Assembly (NCBI GenBank): GCA_040755275.1
Contig: JBFMBE010000038.1
Span: 1-23,711, forward strand
Length of the DNA: 23,711 nucleotides
Direction of reading: 5' to 3'
DNA from: Desulfatirhabdium sp040755275
GTDB lineage: Bacteria > Desulfobacterota > Desulfobacteria > Desulfobacterales > Desulfatirhabdiaceae
Both the position numbers and the translations under genes were made by a program. The first letter of the stretch is position 1; each line of letters opens with the position of its first letter. Shown here one piece after another: positions 15,858 through 23,711 of this stretch. Below the pieces are notes generated by a model that saw nothing but the letters and a program-made list of their open reading frames with translations, was not told the origin of the DNA and did no database searches.

Positions 15858-17957
15858 TCAATAGGGTATCTTGTCAGCGATACGTTGAAGTGCATCCTGA
15901 ATAGGAGGTGTTCGGGATGCGGAACAAAATTCACCATTCAGAACCTTCTTCAATTCACGAATCTCTTCTCGAAAATGCCCCTGAAAATGCTTCGTCGAAC
16001 TCAATATTTCGCAAACGGTAACGAGATCCCCCTTGATATCCGCTGCATTACCGGTGAATAAATTATGCAGCGCTCGACGAGAGCGAATCGATGCAGCCAG
16101 CAGACGAAACATCGGAGCGTCATTGTCCTGAAGAAATGATAACGCCCTTGAAATTTTTACTGCTCCCGCTTCGACAGAATCGACGATCCAGTCTATGAAG
16201 CCCCCATAGGCAGTTGCCAGTGCTATGGCATAGTGGTTAATTTCAGAATAATGACTCAGGATTGTTTCGGCTTCACAATGACAACGAACGGCTGTCCGTT
16301 TTGTCCCCTGAACGGCCCTGCGATAAAGCCCTTCCATCCAAAAATAATGCAAAAATTGCAGGTTCAGCCGTTGCTCTTCAGGCTGAAGTTTCGACAAATG
16401 GCGAACGGCTGTTTTATAAGCGCCGGCAGCTTTTTGGGCATTACCCCATCGCATGTAAATCTGGATCAGATAACCATAGTTCCGATGAATCTCCCTGATT
16501 CGCATCTTCCGAATCGCTTCCTGTTGCAATCGTTCGGCTTCCTCAAACCGATGCCGAGCCAGCTCCATCTGGCTCCAGGAGCTGATGTTAAGGGCCTTCT
16601 CGTAATCGAGCCTTCTCAATTGTTCTAGTTCCTCAGCGATTTCCCGATGCAGGATTTCGGCTTTCTGGTATTGAAACATGTCCTTCAGCATCACCGCAAA
16701 TTGGATTCGACTGCGATAATATTGCTCCGGCGGAATCAAACCGGAATGCTGCTTATAGAATCGTCGGGCATGCTCCAGATCCTTCAGCGCCCGATCGATT
16801 TCCCCTTTGTGACACCAAGCACATCCACGACGCCAGTAACCATAAAACAGCGCGGAAATCTGTTGGTCTCTCGCAATAGTTCTTCTTTGCGGGGAATCTT
16901 CGAGGTAGTGAATCAAATCCGTAGATTGTTTAATAGCGGCGTCCAACAGATAGCCAATGTAGAGAGACTCGATGTTTTGCTTAGCCGCATCGATATCAAT
17001 GGTGTTTGCAATCCGAGATGGATGCACAGATTGCGGGAAGACGAAACGCAATGCCGTGTCAAGATCGGATACGCGACAAATGTTGATGTGGCTCGGAACA
17101 TCCACCGGAAATTGTTGCTCATTTGCAACATACAACCGGCGAATCCACCAACCTTCTTTCTGAATGGCTTCCAGTTTCTCCGACCAGCCCCCGACGGGTT
17201 TGATCTTGCCGGAACGCGTCACCTCGGCTGATGCGATCAAATCGTCTGGAACATTCTGGCCGGTCATCGCTCCATACAATTGAATGGCCATAGCCAAATC
17301 CATGGATCGCCCTGTAATTGCAAGATGATCCGATCCCATCGGTCCCTCGATGGACACCCGCCAGGTCTGTGGATTCCAATTGATGAACCAACCGGTTTTC
17401 GAACGGAGCGTTTTACACACGACGGCCCCCACCCGATCCAGTAAACTGATCATTGGTTCCACCGTCGTTCCCGGCTCTTTTTCCTGAATGTACAACCAGC
17501 GGATGCACCCGAATCGCTCGACAGCCGGAAAAGCTGTCCAACCTATCTTAGGTACAGAGGAAGGATTCAAACAGACGGATGAATGTATTCCGATATCGGA
17601 AAGTGCTTGTCTGCTTTCTTTACTTAGCCATGGAAGTTGAGCAATTTCTTCGAGATGTTGCCGGATTTCAGGCCAGCATAGACGCAGGGCTTCCCGATTG
17701 GATACGGCCAATTGGACAGCCGTGTTGAAATTCCCCAATGTGAAATGATGGCAAATATCCTTCAAAAGATGCAATCGTTCCTCCAGGACGGCTTCGCAAA
17801 AAGGCTGGATACTGTATCGTGCAGCACTCTTTTTTAGAATACCGTTTATAGAATAGACTTTTTGAGAGACCATCCTCCAGGATGCGCTCGCAAAAAGTCG
17901 CCATCCTTCATGAAGGATGAAAAGAAGCGCACTTTCCCTTGAAAGAACTTTCCGCAT
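15858..17957 (-). CDS. Lon-type (S16) protease domain with TPR-like C-terminal region
   Basis: The open frame gives 699 residues from ATG 17957, but the first 61 are encoded by repeat sequence. TTG at 17774, preceded by GGAGG with five bases between, is probably the original start (638 residues). In that numbering, residues about 138-225 form a Lon protease domain: TGRSMDLAMAI carries nucleophile Ser157, and PVGGWSEKLEAI carries Lys200. The Ser-Lys spacing of 43 equals that of E. coli Lon (679/722). There is no AAA+ module. Residues about 270-600 are helical repeats of TPR character (FYGYWRRGCAWCHKGEIDRA, AHLEHA-like turns). I see no SAVED or CARF sensor. It follows the sigma and anti-sigma-like genes in one direction, suggesting it cleaves the latter. 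Confidence 0.82.
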   Translation of the reverse strand: MRKVLSRESALLFILHEGWRLFASASWRMVSQKVYSINGILKKSAARYSIQPFCEAVLEERLHLLKDICHHFTLGNFNTAVQLAVSNREALRLCWPEIRQHLEEIAQLPWLSKESRQALSDIGIHSSVCLNPSSVPKIGWTAFPAVERFGCIRWLYIQEKEPGTTVEPMISLLDRVGAVVCKTLRSKTGWFINWNPQTWRVSIEGPMGSDHLAITGRSMDLAMAIQLYGAMTGQNVPDDLIASAEVTRSGKIKPVGGWSEKLEAIQKEGWWIRRLYVANEQQFPVDVPSHINICRVSDLDTALRFVFPQSVHPSRIANTIDIDAAKQNIESLYIGYLLDAAIKQSTDLIHYLEDSPQRRTIARDQQISALFYGYWRRGCAWCHKGEIDRALKDLEHARRFYKQHSGLIPPEQYYRSRIQFAVMLKDMFQYQKAEILHREIAEELEQLRRLDYEKALNISSWSQMELARHRFEEAERLQQEAIRKMRIREIHRNYGYLIQIYMRWGNAQKAAGAYKTAVRHLSKLQPEEQRLNLQFLHYFWMEGLYRRAVQGTKRTAVRCHCEAETILSHYSEINHYAIALATAYGGFIDWIVDSVEAGAVKISRALSFLQDNDAPMFRLLAASIRSRRALHNLFTGNAADIKGDLVTVCEILSSTKHFQGHFREEIRELKKVLNGEFCSASRTPPIQDALQRIADKIPY
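17775..17957. repeat. Partial repeat element forming the N-terminus of the Lon-TPR frame
   Basis: From 17786 the sequence GGACGGCTTCGCAAAAAGGC matches the left end of the 125-127-bp palindromic element, continuing in diverged form (GGATACTGTATCGTGCAGCA) to about 17829. It is followed by AGACTTTTTGAGAGACCATCC and by GGATGCGCTCGCAAAAAGTCG, both resembling the TTTTTGCGA family. On the minus strand the element ends immediately before the GGAGG preceding TTG 17774. It therefore appears to have inserted just upstream of an existing ribosome-binding site. Confidence 0.65.
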
Positions 17958-17984
17958 CGAGAATGACTACGAAGAACATGAAGC

Positions 17985-19121
17985 TTACCCCCCATAAAAC
18001 TCGGGTGTGAAGACGCGTTCCTCTCCATCCAATATCAGCCGGATTTCCATGCTGACCGGCATCTGTTCGACGTATCCGAGTCGCAATTGATGATAGGCTC
18101 CATCCGGATGATCATGACGCTCGAAAGAATAAGGCTTACCGTCCACATACACCCGATCGGGAGGAGCGCCATCGATGAACAGCCGCAATCGGATTTCTGA
18201 CCGATCCTGGAGAATCCCCAGAATGGCCTTTTCGGATGTATAAAGTGTCATCGCCTCGAATGGAAGCTCGATACGGTTTCGCTCATCTGAGGCAGCAAGC
18301 GGCATTCTGCGGATCGCCATACCACAGACTTCCATACAATCGGTTCGATCTGCAGATGATTCTATAATGGTATCATTCACCAACGAATCTACAGAATATC
18401 TGAGATGAGCTGTTGCTTCGCGCTCCCGCTCCATCCATCGGCTGACCTCCGGAACGAGGGTTAGGGTATTACCTGCTTCAAGCCATCGTTTTCTGCAATC
18501 GATAACGGCAGCGTATGCATCGATCGACAATGTTCCTAAATACCTATCCAAATTAGCGGCAAGCATCGAACATTCGTTAAACACCTCAGCCAATACCGGA
18601 ATCTTCAATGGATTGGAATCCGGCAGAAAGACGGAACCCAAAGGTGCTTCGGCATCTTTGTTGGTTGGCAGCAGGGTTGGGATGACCCGAATGATGTTTG
18701 TGAAGTCGAGCTTGCGGGTTTCCCCCGAATCCATCACGATGACAGGTGGTGATATGGGGACTGTAACCCCCGGCTTGCCATTGTGATCCAAGACGCAGGC
18801 CCGGGTTTTCCATATTTGCCCCTTTCGTAAAAACAGCGGTTTTAAGCAGGGGCCCTGTAGACAAGCAATAGGCTTGAAATTTTCGGAGATACGCTTGGCT
18901 GCATCCGAGAGCTCCACCGGCGCATGAATTTCCGTCAGATTCGGTTGGAGAACCAGGAAACGCTCGCGGCAATAGGCGCATTGTTCCACATTCAGGTGTT
19001 CGAAAATCCGCTTGCGTATTTCTGGATCCAATCCGCCATAGCGGTACTTCTCCATCTCACTGAATGGAAAGCATCGACGATAAGCATCCATTGGTATTCG
19101 AGAGGTTTTTAGGATGGGCAT
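17985..19121 (-). CDS. Putative zinc-binding anti-sigma-like protein
   Basis: A 378-residue soluble protein starting at ATG 19121 (MPILKTSRIP), with AAGGA nine bases upstream; the start overlaps the end of the sigma-like gene by 13 bp. Near the N-terminus, IFEHLNVEQCAYCRERF places His42, Cys48 and Cys51 in an arrangement resembling the zinc motif of zf-HC2 anti-sigma factors (H-x3-C-x2-C there, H-x5-C-x2-C here). The remainder is mixed alpha/beta with a beta-rich C-terminus (about 290-378) that I do not recognise. Wedged between a sigma-like gene and a protease gene, it is the natural candidate for a sigma-sequestering substrate cut by the Lon domain, in the manner of CalpT or Csx30. That function is inferred from context. 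Confidence 0.65.
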   Translation of the reverse strand: MPILKTSRIPMDAYRRCFPFSEMEKYRYGGLDPEIRKRIFEHLNVEQCAYCRERFLVLQPNLTEIHAPVELSDAAKRISENFKPIACLQGPCLKPLFLRKGQIWKTRACVLDHNGKPGVTVPISPPVIVMDSGETRKLDFTNIIRVIPTLLPTNKDAEAPLGSVFLPDSNPLKIPVLAEVFNECSMLAANLDRYLGTLSIDAYAAVIDCRKRWLEAGNTLTLVPEVSRWMEREREATAHLRYSVDSLVNDTIIESSADRTDCMEVCGMAIRRMPLAASDERNRIELPFEAMTLYTSEKAILGILQDRSEIRLRLFIDGAPPDRVYVDGKPYSFERHDHPDGAYHQLRLGYVEQMPVSMEIRLILDGEERVFTPEFYGG

Positions 19122-20161
19122 GGACCGGGTCCTTCCAGAAGCTCTGTTTCAAAAATGGTTATAAACATGTTAAATTCTTCGGGGGCCCACTGCTTCTCGG
19201 TTTGAATTTTTTTGAGGGATTCCTCTATCTTTTTCATTAGATTGCTGATTGAGGCGTTGGACTTTCCAAGTTTTTCAGCAATCATCGTTTGTTTGTATCC
19301 ATAAACATATTTCAGAACGAAAACACATTTCCAGATCTCCGTCCATTGATCAATCACATCATGAGCGGATTTTTGCAGTTCCATGGAAACCCAAATATCA
19401 GACGGCCAACAGGTATAGCCAACATCTGAATCATTCGGTTCGTCATCACTCGAAGAGACAGTCAATTCCCTAAATGGGGGAAATAGGCCATAGCATTTAG
19501 CAATGAGCTGGATGAGACTGTTCCGCCTGAACCTTCCTCCCATGGCGTTTAGCAGTGATTTCAAAAAATCCTCCATTTCGCTCTCGTTTATCCGCATCCC
19601 CCGATTTGCGTTTTCGCTGTCGGGGTAGCGCGCTTCAGGAAGCTTGAGACGGGCAGCTTGCAGGCGTAGGGATACCGATTCAACCAACTGATCTACAATG
19701 CTATCTTGATCCGGAGGCGGCTCTATTCGAACCCAGAATATCTGTTTTCCGATTTCCTCTCTCTTCGCACATTTGCTCATCAGCCGGTCCAATTGCTTGA
19801 TACGTGTCCGAAGGCCCGGAGTGATATTATAAATCCTGTCATGCAACAGGTTTTCAAATGCTGTGATCACATAGCGGAACAAGTATTTATCTTCAGAAAA
19901 AGTTTGCGAACAAATCCGCTTCAATAACCCCTTTTTTGTCATCAATTCCCAACAGCTTTCCGAAAAGGTATTAAAATCAATGTGAAAAGAGATAGCATTA
20001 GAGGAAGTTCCCACACAAAGATCGTTCTCATCAGTTGAGATCCTAATCCGCCGACGATACACCGAGAAAATGACTTTATCCGTTTGCCGTAGGAATTCAG
20101 ACCATTGGTCTTCGGTTGCAGTATGCTGACATATAGCGATCACGGCTTCGAGATAGCCCAT
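19109..20161 (-). CDS. RNA polymerase sigma-factor-like protein
   Basis: A 350-residue protein from ATG 20161 (MGYLEAVIAI); a TTG two codons upstream with GGGAG close by is an alternative start. The C-terminal part, at about 275-318, reads as sigma region 4: EIWKCVFVLKYVYGY followed by the helix-turn-helix KQTMIAEKLGKSNASISNLM. An N-terminal helical part (about 90-130, LFRYVITAFENLLHDRIYN) fits region 2. The linker between them is long for an ECF factor. It is the first gene of a leftward set with the anti-sigma-like and Lon-TPR genes, overlapping the former by 13 bp. It probably directs RNA polymerase to defence promoters once released. The sigma call rests mainly on region 4. Confidence 0.75.
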   Translation of the reverse strand: MGYLEAVIAICQHTATEDQWSEFLRQTDKVIFSVYRRRIRISTDENDLCVGTSSNAISFHIDFNTFSESCWELMTKKGLLKRICSQTFSEDKYLFRYVITAFENLLHDRIYNITPGLRTRIKQLDRLMSKCAKREEIGKQIFWVRIEPPPDQDSIVDQLVESVSLRLQAARLKLPEARYPDSENANRGMRINESEMEDFLKSLLNAMGGRFRRNSLIQLIAKCYGLFPPFRELTVSSSDDEPNDSDVGYTCWPSDIWVSMELQKSAHDVIDQWTEIWKCVFVLKYVYGYKQTMIAEKLGKSNASISNLMKKIEESLKKIQTEKQWAPEEFNMFITIFETELLEGPGPCPS

Positions 20162-20437
20162 TGCCAATCCACTCCCTCTTGTTTAAACGGTAAAATATCC
20201 ATCCCCTTCAACCGATTTCGAGTGATCGCCGTCAATTCCCCATTCAGCATCCACACGGTTTTGAGGACCTAATCAAAAAACCTATTTGTGATTGGGCAGA
20301 GCTATCCGAAAGCAAAGGATAAACACTCTGCTACGGCAGCTTGATATGCCATCACGGGTTCGGGATACAGATGAACACGCCGATTGGGCTGGTTGAACAC
20401 TGTCTTCCAACCCAGGATTCGATAGATCTGCACGTTT

Positions 20438-20562
20438 GACGGCTTCGCAAAAAGGCCGAATGCTGTGTCGTACCGCATCCCTCGTCGTTGCGGTGTACAC
20501 TTCAATACGCCTCACAGACAGGATTTGCACTTCTTGCCTGCGGCCTTTTTTCGAAGCCGTCC
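20438..20562. repeat. 125-bp palindromic repeat element, copy 2
   Basis: Matches the element at 4465-4591 almost throughout: left arm GACGGCTTCGCAAAAAGGCCG, internal CATCCCTCGTCGTTGCGG, and right arm CGGCCTTTTTTCGAAGCCGT followed by CC. It differs in the first base of the left arm and at scattered internal sites. The following GATGGGCTTTTTCCGACCC also parallels the sequence after copy 1, so the true repeated unit may be about 160 bp. Confidence 0.75.
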
Positions 20563-21580
20563 GTAGGATGGGCTTTTTCCGACCCTATCAATGTTGGAAA
20601 AAACGATTCTATAAAATTCCGAAAAGAATGTTACGTTTTAAGAATCTCAAAGGGTTGAGGGTTTGGAAACAGTTGAAGAAATTCGCGTATGGCCAAATTA
20701 TCTAAAAAAAGCGAAATCGCCAAACAAGAGAATATCGATCGTCATCGGTCGTGAACCGAATCACGACCGATGGTTTCTCATTTCTGACCCCGCTTGATAG
20801 TTTCAAAAACAGCGATCTCACTTGATATTGAACCCCCAGGGAAAATGCTCTTGTTTCAACAGAAAACAGGGTTTCGTTATTGGGTTTTTTGTCGATATGC
20901 CATACGTATCGATTGATGTTGAAACAGACAATTGAGATTTGACACTGAACATCGAAAAACATTCAGCGCATATGGGAGGGAAGTATCAAAGCATTTCCTC
21001 CTGTTACCGGTAAGAGGAGAATATGGATAACAATACGAAGGGGAATAAAGGATTGTAGACTGCAATATAGAATTCAACATTCTTTTTCAAGAGAAATATC
21101 GTGCGATCATTCATCTGCCCACAACGTACCCAACAAACAGGCATCCATAAAAACCATCGGTTCAATATTAGTCAGCCAGTTTGCATCCCAGCTTAACACT
21201 ATTGGACTTGTGAGGAACACCCTGAGAGCAATTCTTGGCACCATAGGCATATTCGTCATGTTCCGACTCGGAATAGAGGATGCTCAGAAATCGAGCCCTA
21301 GCTTCAATCAGACGTTCTCTGAAAGTCACCTGAAAGAGATTCCCAACCAGCAAGCCTTCGTCCAATTGCGTATCGAAGGGAAAGTGCATCCTCCCCTCAA
21401 CATCGAGACGATCTTGCACAAAGGATCCCACAATACCAGGGCAGTCAAAAGAATTCGAAACAAGGGCCAAAGTGGCAGGAAGATTCATTTCCGAAGGAAG
21501 TTCTTGTTTGAACGGATCCAACCGGATGATGTTTCGATTGAAAAATTTTTATCATTTTTCATTTATCAACATTAAAGAAC

Positions 21581-21684
21581 GTTGATGGGGTCGCAACAAG
21601 TCGGGCCCCTTGGATTGACCAGCAGGAGGCCCGGCATTGAATAAAAATCGGTGGACAGCGACTTTTTGCGACCCCGATCCAACG
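21581..21684. repeat. Small inverted repeat of the TTTTTGCGAC family
   Basis: The left arm GGGGTCGCAACAAGTCG (21587-21603) pairs with CGACTTTTTGCGACCCC (21659-21675) with one mismatch. The outer bases GTTGAT and AACGTTGAT extend the similarity imperfectly. It could form a stable hairpin about 100 bp upstream of the CsgG-like gene. It is probably a short relative of the 314-bp element. Confidence 0.55.
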
Positions 21685-21781
21685 TTGATTTGAATTCATG
21701 AGGGTTCATCTACACAAGGCAAATCCCGGCAACGATATGACTGCGCAACCACCTTCTCACCTAAATCTTACTTGAGGCACC

Positions 21782-22438
21782 ATGAAGACCGGTTATTGGA
21801 TTTTTTCGCTTGTTTTATATTCACTGTTGGCAGGCTTCACATATGGCATGGCACAGGAAGCCGTAGTATTAGTCCCCCCTTTTGAAAATCAGTCCGGCAT
21901 ATCCCAAAGAATCAGATACGAAACGGCCACTAGCGGCGATCAGAATAATTCCCGTCGTTATTTTTCTGTCGATCGGTATTCGGAATTTCCTCGGTCCAAG
22001 CTCGAGCATTTCTTGATCAACAAAGGAATTACCGTGGCCGAACGGCGAAGGATTGACCAATTACTCCTCGAAAGCGATTTTGGTCACTATAGTGGCCTTG
22101 TAGATGTCAAAACAGCCCTCAAGCTGAGCAGAATGGTCGGCGCAAATTTGATTGTCATGGGCACAGTATTACGACTCAGTAAATCGGAACATGAGTTCAA
22201 AGGTTATGACATTCATACCAAATCAGTTACGTCCTTTTGCGAATTGCGAGTTCGGGTTTTGAATTCTGAAGGGATAGAGGTTTTCTCAAACCTCTATGAA
22301 GCTCAGATTAACAAGCGTTATTCGCCATATTATCATGAAAAGAACTTTGATTACGGCGAAGTCCTCAATGAAGCCATCAATGAAATCGATCGAGATGTTC
22401 GTTTGTTCCAGTTTTTACGGAGCTACCAAGGACGATAG
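21782..22438 (+). CDS. Secreted CsgG-like / lipoprotein-like envelope protein
   Basis: A 218-residue protein with an N-terminal signal peptide (hydrophobic residues about 5-20, probable cleavage near GMA-QEA). The mature part begins with a strand VVLVPPFENQSG, followed by a helix-rich LEHFLINKGITVAERRRIDQLL and SRMVGANLIVMGTVLRL. This is the pattern of the CsgG/TolB-N-like fold, in which a protein of the family senses or builds outer-membrane assemblies. It lacks a lipobox Cys, unlike CsgG itself. GAGG lies four bases before the ATG. The next gene starts two bases after its stop and encodes a protein of similar fold, so they form a pair. The exact role is unknown. Confidence 0.7.
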   Translation: MKTGYWIFSLVLYSLLAGFTYGMAQEAVVLVPPFENQSGISQRIRYETATSGDQNNSRRYFSVDRYSEFPRSKLEHFLINKGITVAERRRIDQLLLESDFGHYSGLVDVKTALKLSRMVGANLIVMGTVLRLSKSEHEFKGYDIHTKSVTSFCELRVRVLNSEGIEVFSNLYEAQINKRYSPYYHEKNFDYGEVLNEAINEIDRDVRLFQFLRSYQGR

Positions 22439-22440
22439 CC

Positions 22441-23019
22441 ATGCATAAGGCGGAATCAACTCTCTTCAAGCTCTTTGTTTGCTTGATGGCTTTGCTTGGT
22501 GCAGGTTGTTCGGCACGGCATCCACCCGTTGCAGATACATCCTTTTCGCCGTCCTTTTATCAGACCGATATTGACAAGGTCGCGGTTTTGGTTGAATCGC
22601 AAGGACGTCTGATCAGCAGAAATCTTTCCTATCGTTACCTCGAAGACGATTTCATAACGGCCTTGATGCGGAAAGGATATCGGGTAGCATCCAGATCTGA
22701 TCTCAAAAAATTGAAGATCGAGGTCAATTTTCAGCATTCCGGGTTGACCGATTTTGATGCTGTGCAAATCGGCCGCATGCTGAATATCCCGGCAATCATA
22801 GTTGTTTCGATCACCAGTATGGACAGAATTGGGCATAGAACGTACAACATACAAAAATATTTTTGTGCAATAGGTGCAAGGCTGATCAGCGTGGAAAAGG
22901 GTGAGGTGCTATGGATTGGAAAGATTGCAGGATATGGCTATGCAACCAGTGAAAACGAATTGATACCTGGTTTATTGTATTCGTTGGCGGAATCATTTCC
23001 CCCACGGCAACAAAGATGA
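22441..23019 (+). CDS. Putative outer-membrane lipoprotein, CsgG/LpoB-like
   Basis: A 192-residue protein with a lipoprotein signal (LFVCLMALLGAGC, Cys23) and a mature part with KVAVLVESQG, LEDDFITALMRKGYRVASRSDLKKL and IGRMLNIPAIIVVSITSM. The order of strand, helix and second strand parallels its upstream neighbour, suggesting a shared CsgG/LpoB-like fold. Start chosen at ATG 22441, with AAGGA about nine bases upstream. No link to the CRISPR genes is evident, as it reads in the opposite direction from them. Confidence 0.7.
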   Translation: MHKAESTLFKLFVCLMALLGAGCSARHPPVADTSFSPSFYQTDIDKVAVLVESQGRLISRNLSYRYLEDDFITALMRKGYRVASRSDLKKLKIEVNFQHSGLTDFDAVQIGRMLNIPAIIVVSITSMDRIGHRTYNIQKYFCAIGARLISVEKGEVLWIGKIAGYGYATSENELIPGLLYSLAESFPPRQQR

Positions 23020-23171
23020 TTGAACTGTTTTGGATATATAAAAACAGTATGTTCAAATTGATGGAATCGCAAAATGTCCGAGAGGATCTGTTGAGCCGCA
23101 CACTTGTGGCGCGGCAGGGGTCCGCTGCAACAAATCGTTAGGCACATCAACTCAACCGAAAGGAGCAATCA

Positions 23172-23597
23172 ATGGCAATGGCAGAAGTTCTCACAGAAGA
23201 CGAGGTCACAATCTCTAATCTCGCCCAAATATTCAAACGCGCCTTCTTCAAAACATCTATCGACAAAGACGGTGACTTCATAGTTCACACCGAAGGGCCG
23301 CGAGTCATAGTGACCCTGAATCAGGACAACAAGCTAATAAAGTTCACGACGATCTATGGTGTCAAAGAATCTGCACGCTTAGATTTGAAGCACACCTTCA
23401 CCAACAGAATGAACGACGAAATAATCTTTTGCCGTTTCTCAGTTCCCAAAACCAGGCCAGATATCCTGATCGCGGATTACTACCTTCCCTTCGAGGAAGG
23501 CATTCCGGCGTTTCAAATCGTGTCTGCGCTCCGGCTGTTTTCGCGAGTCGTTCCCAGAGCAATCTTTGCCTGTGATGAGAATGATCTGGTCGAATAA
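23172..23597 (+). CDS. YbjN-like small protein
   Basis: A 141-residue soluble acidic protein starting at ATG 23172 (MAMAEVLTEDEVT), with AAAGGAG six bases upstream. The pattern of N-terminal helix, strands DFIVHTEGPRVIVTLNQ and KLIKFTTIYGV, then a helical middle and DILIADYYLPFEEGIPAFQIVSALRLF fits the YbjN / type III secretion chaperone-like family of putative sensory-transduction regulators. The usual function is unclear. A 150-bp gap containing a repeat remnant (around 23060-23130) separates it from the lipoprotein gene, so it probably has its own promoter. Confidence 0.65.
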   Translation: MAMAEVLTEDEVTISNLAQIFKRAFFKTSIDKDGDFIVHTEGPRVIVTLNQDNKLIKFTTIYGVKESARLDLKHTFTNRMNDEIIFCRFSVPKTRPDILIADYYLPFEEGIPAFQIVSALRLFSRVVPRAIFACDENDLVE

Positions 23598-23630
23598 ATG
23601 TGGCAGTCGCTTAACCCATAAACCCAATAC

Positions 23631-23654
23631 CCATAACCCAAATTTATGGTTTTT
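23631..23654 (+). terminator. Weak terminator-like hairpin
   Basis: CCATAA (23631-23636) can pair with TTATGG (23644-23649), followed by five T residues, shortly after the YbjN-like stop codon. The stem is short and AT-rich, so it may not be functional. Confidence 0.25.
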
Positions 23655-23711
23655 CCCACATTCCACATTCAATGAGCTGAGTTCAGAAAAAAAGGTTGAT
23701 CAAAAATGATG

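Larger units (their letters stand above)
20162..21781. other. 1.6-kb region without a supported gene
   Basis: This separates the leftward defence genes from the rightward envelope genes. It contains the second palindromic element (20438-20562), flanking TTTTTCCGACCC sequence, and a small inverted repeat at 21581-21684. Open frames on both strands at 21168-21575 look like each other's shadows and match no family I know. They could be the decayed remnant of a gene. I found no tRNA or rRNA. Promoters for both divergent gene sets should lie here. Confidence 0.5.

Noticed and set aside
20207..20235. TTGACG upstream of the sigma-like gene as a -35 box
   Set aside because: No acceptable -10 box lies 16-18 bases downstream (GTTGAA is found there).
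21168..21575. Overlapping open frames on both strands
   Set aside because: Neither strand gives recognisable motifs or a good ribosome-binding site. A decayed gene is possible but cannot be supported.

Overview
This window is a defence and signalling locus built around a complete type III-B (Cmr) CRISPR effector operon on the minus strand: cmr1, cmr2/cas10, cmr3, cmr4, cmr5, cmr6, reading right to left from 15244 to 6918. No cas1, cas2, cas6 or stand-alone Csm6/Csx1-type nuclease is visible. The host is probably a Gram-negative bacterium: there is a lipobox lipoprotein and a secreted CsgG-like protein, base composition is moderate, and short intergenic repeats contain TTTTTGCGAC. The repeats remind me of Desulfobacterota genomes, but that placement is only an inference.

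Layout. (1) 1-503: one CRISPR-repeat-like unit at the very edge, whose minus-strand form ends ATTGAGAC, then an AT-rich leader-like stretch with six copies of a 14-bp motif. (2) 615-4410, minus: a small conserved protein translationally coupled to a CARF-histidine kinase fusion, two membrane proteins (one with a bacterial PH domain) and a degenerate receiver-like protein. (3) 4630-6921, minus: a large protein with a degenerate receiver, a complete receiver and a HEPN-like RNxxxH motif; its ATG overlaps the cmr6 stop codon. (4) 6918-15244: the cmr genes. (5) 15245-15857: a spacer with a 314-bp inverted-repeat element. (6) 15858-20161, minus: a sigma-factor-like protein, a putative zinc-binding anti-sigma-like protein and a Lon-protease/TPR protein. 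(7) 20162-21781: no supported gene, repeats only. (8) 21782-23597, plus: two envelope proteins and a YbjN-like protein, probably flanking genome.

Proposed working model (inference). Target RNA binding by the Cmr complex activates the Cas10 Palm domain (GGED variant) to make cyclic oligoadenylate. The CARF domain senses this and drives the fused histidine kinase, whose H-box, N-box and G-boxes are all visible. The kinase passes phosphate to the complete receiver of the large protein and so controls its HEPN-like part. This would be a two-component phosphorelay replacing the usual direct CARF-nuclease link.

A second output may come from the sigma / anti-sigma-like / Lon trio. It resembles in logic the known CalpS-CalpT-CalpL and RpoE-Csx30-Csx29 modules, but uses a Lon-TPR protease in which I can see no SAVED or CARF sensor.
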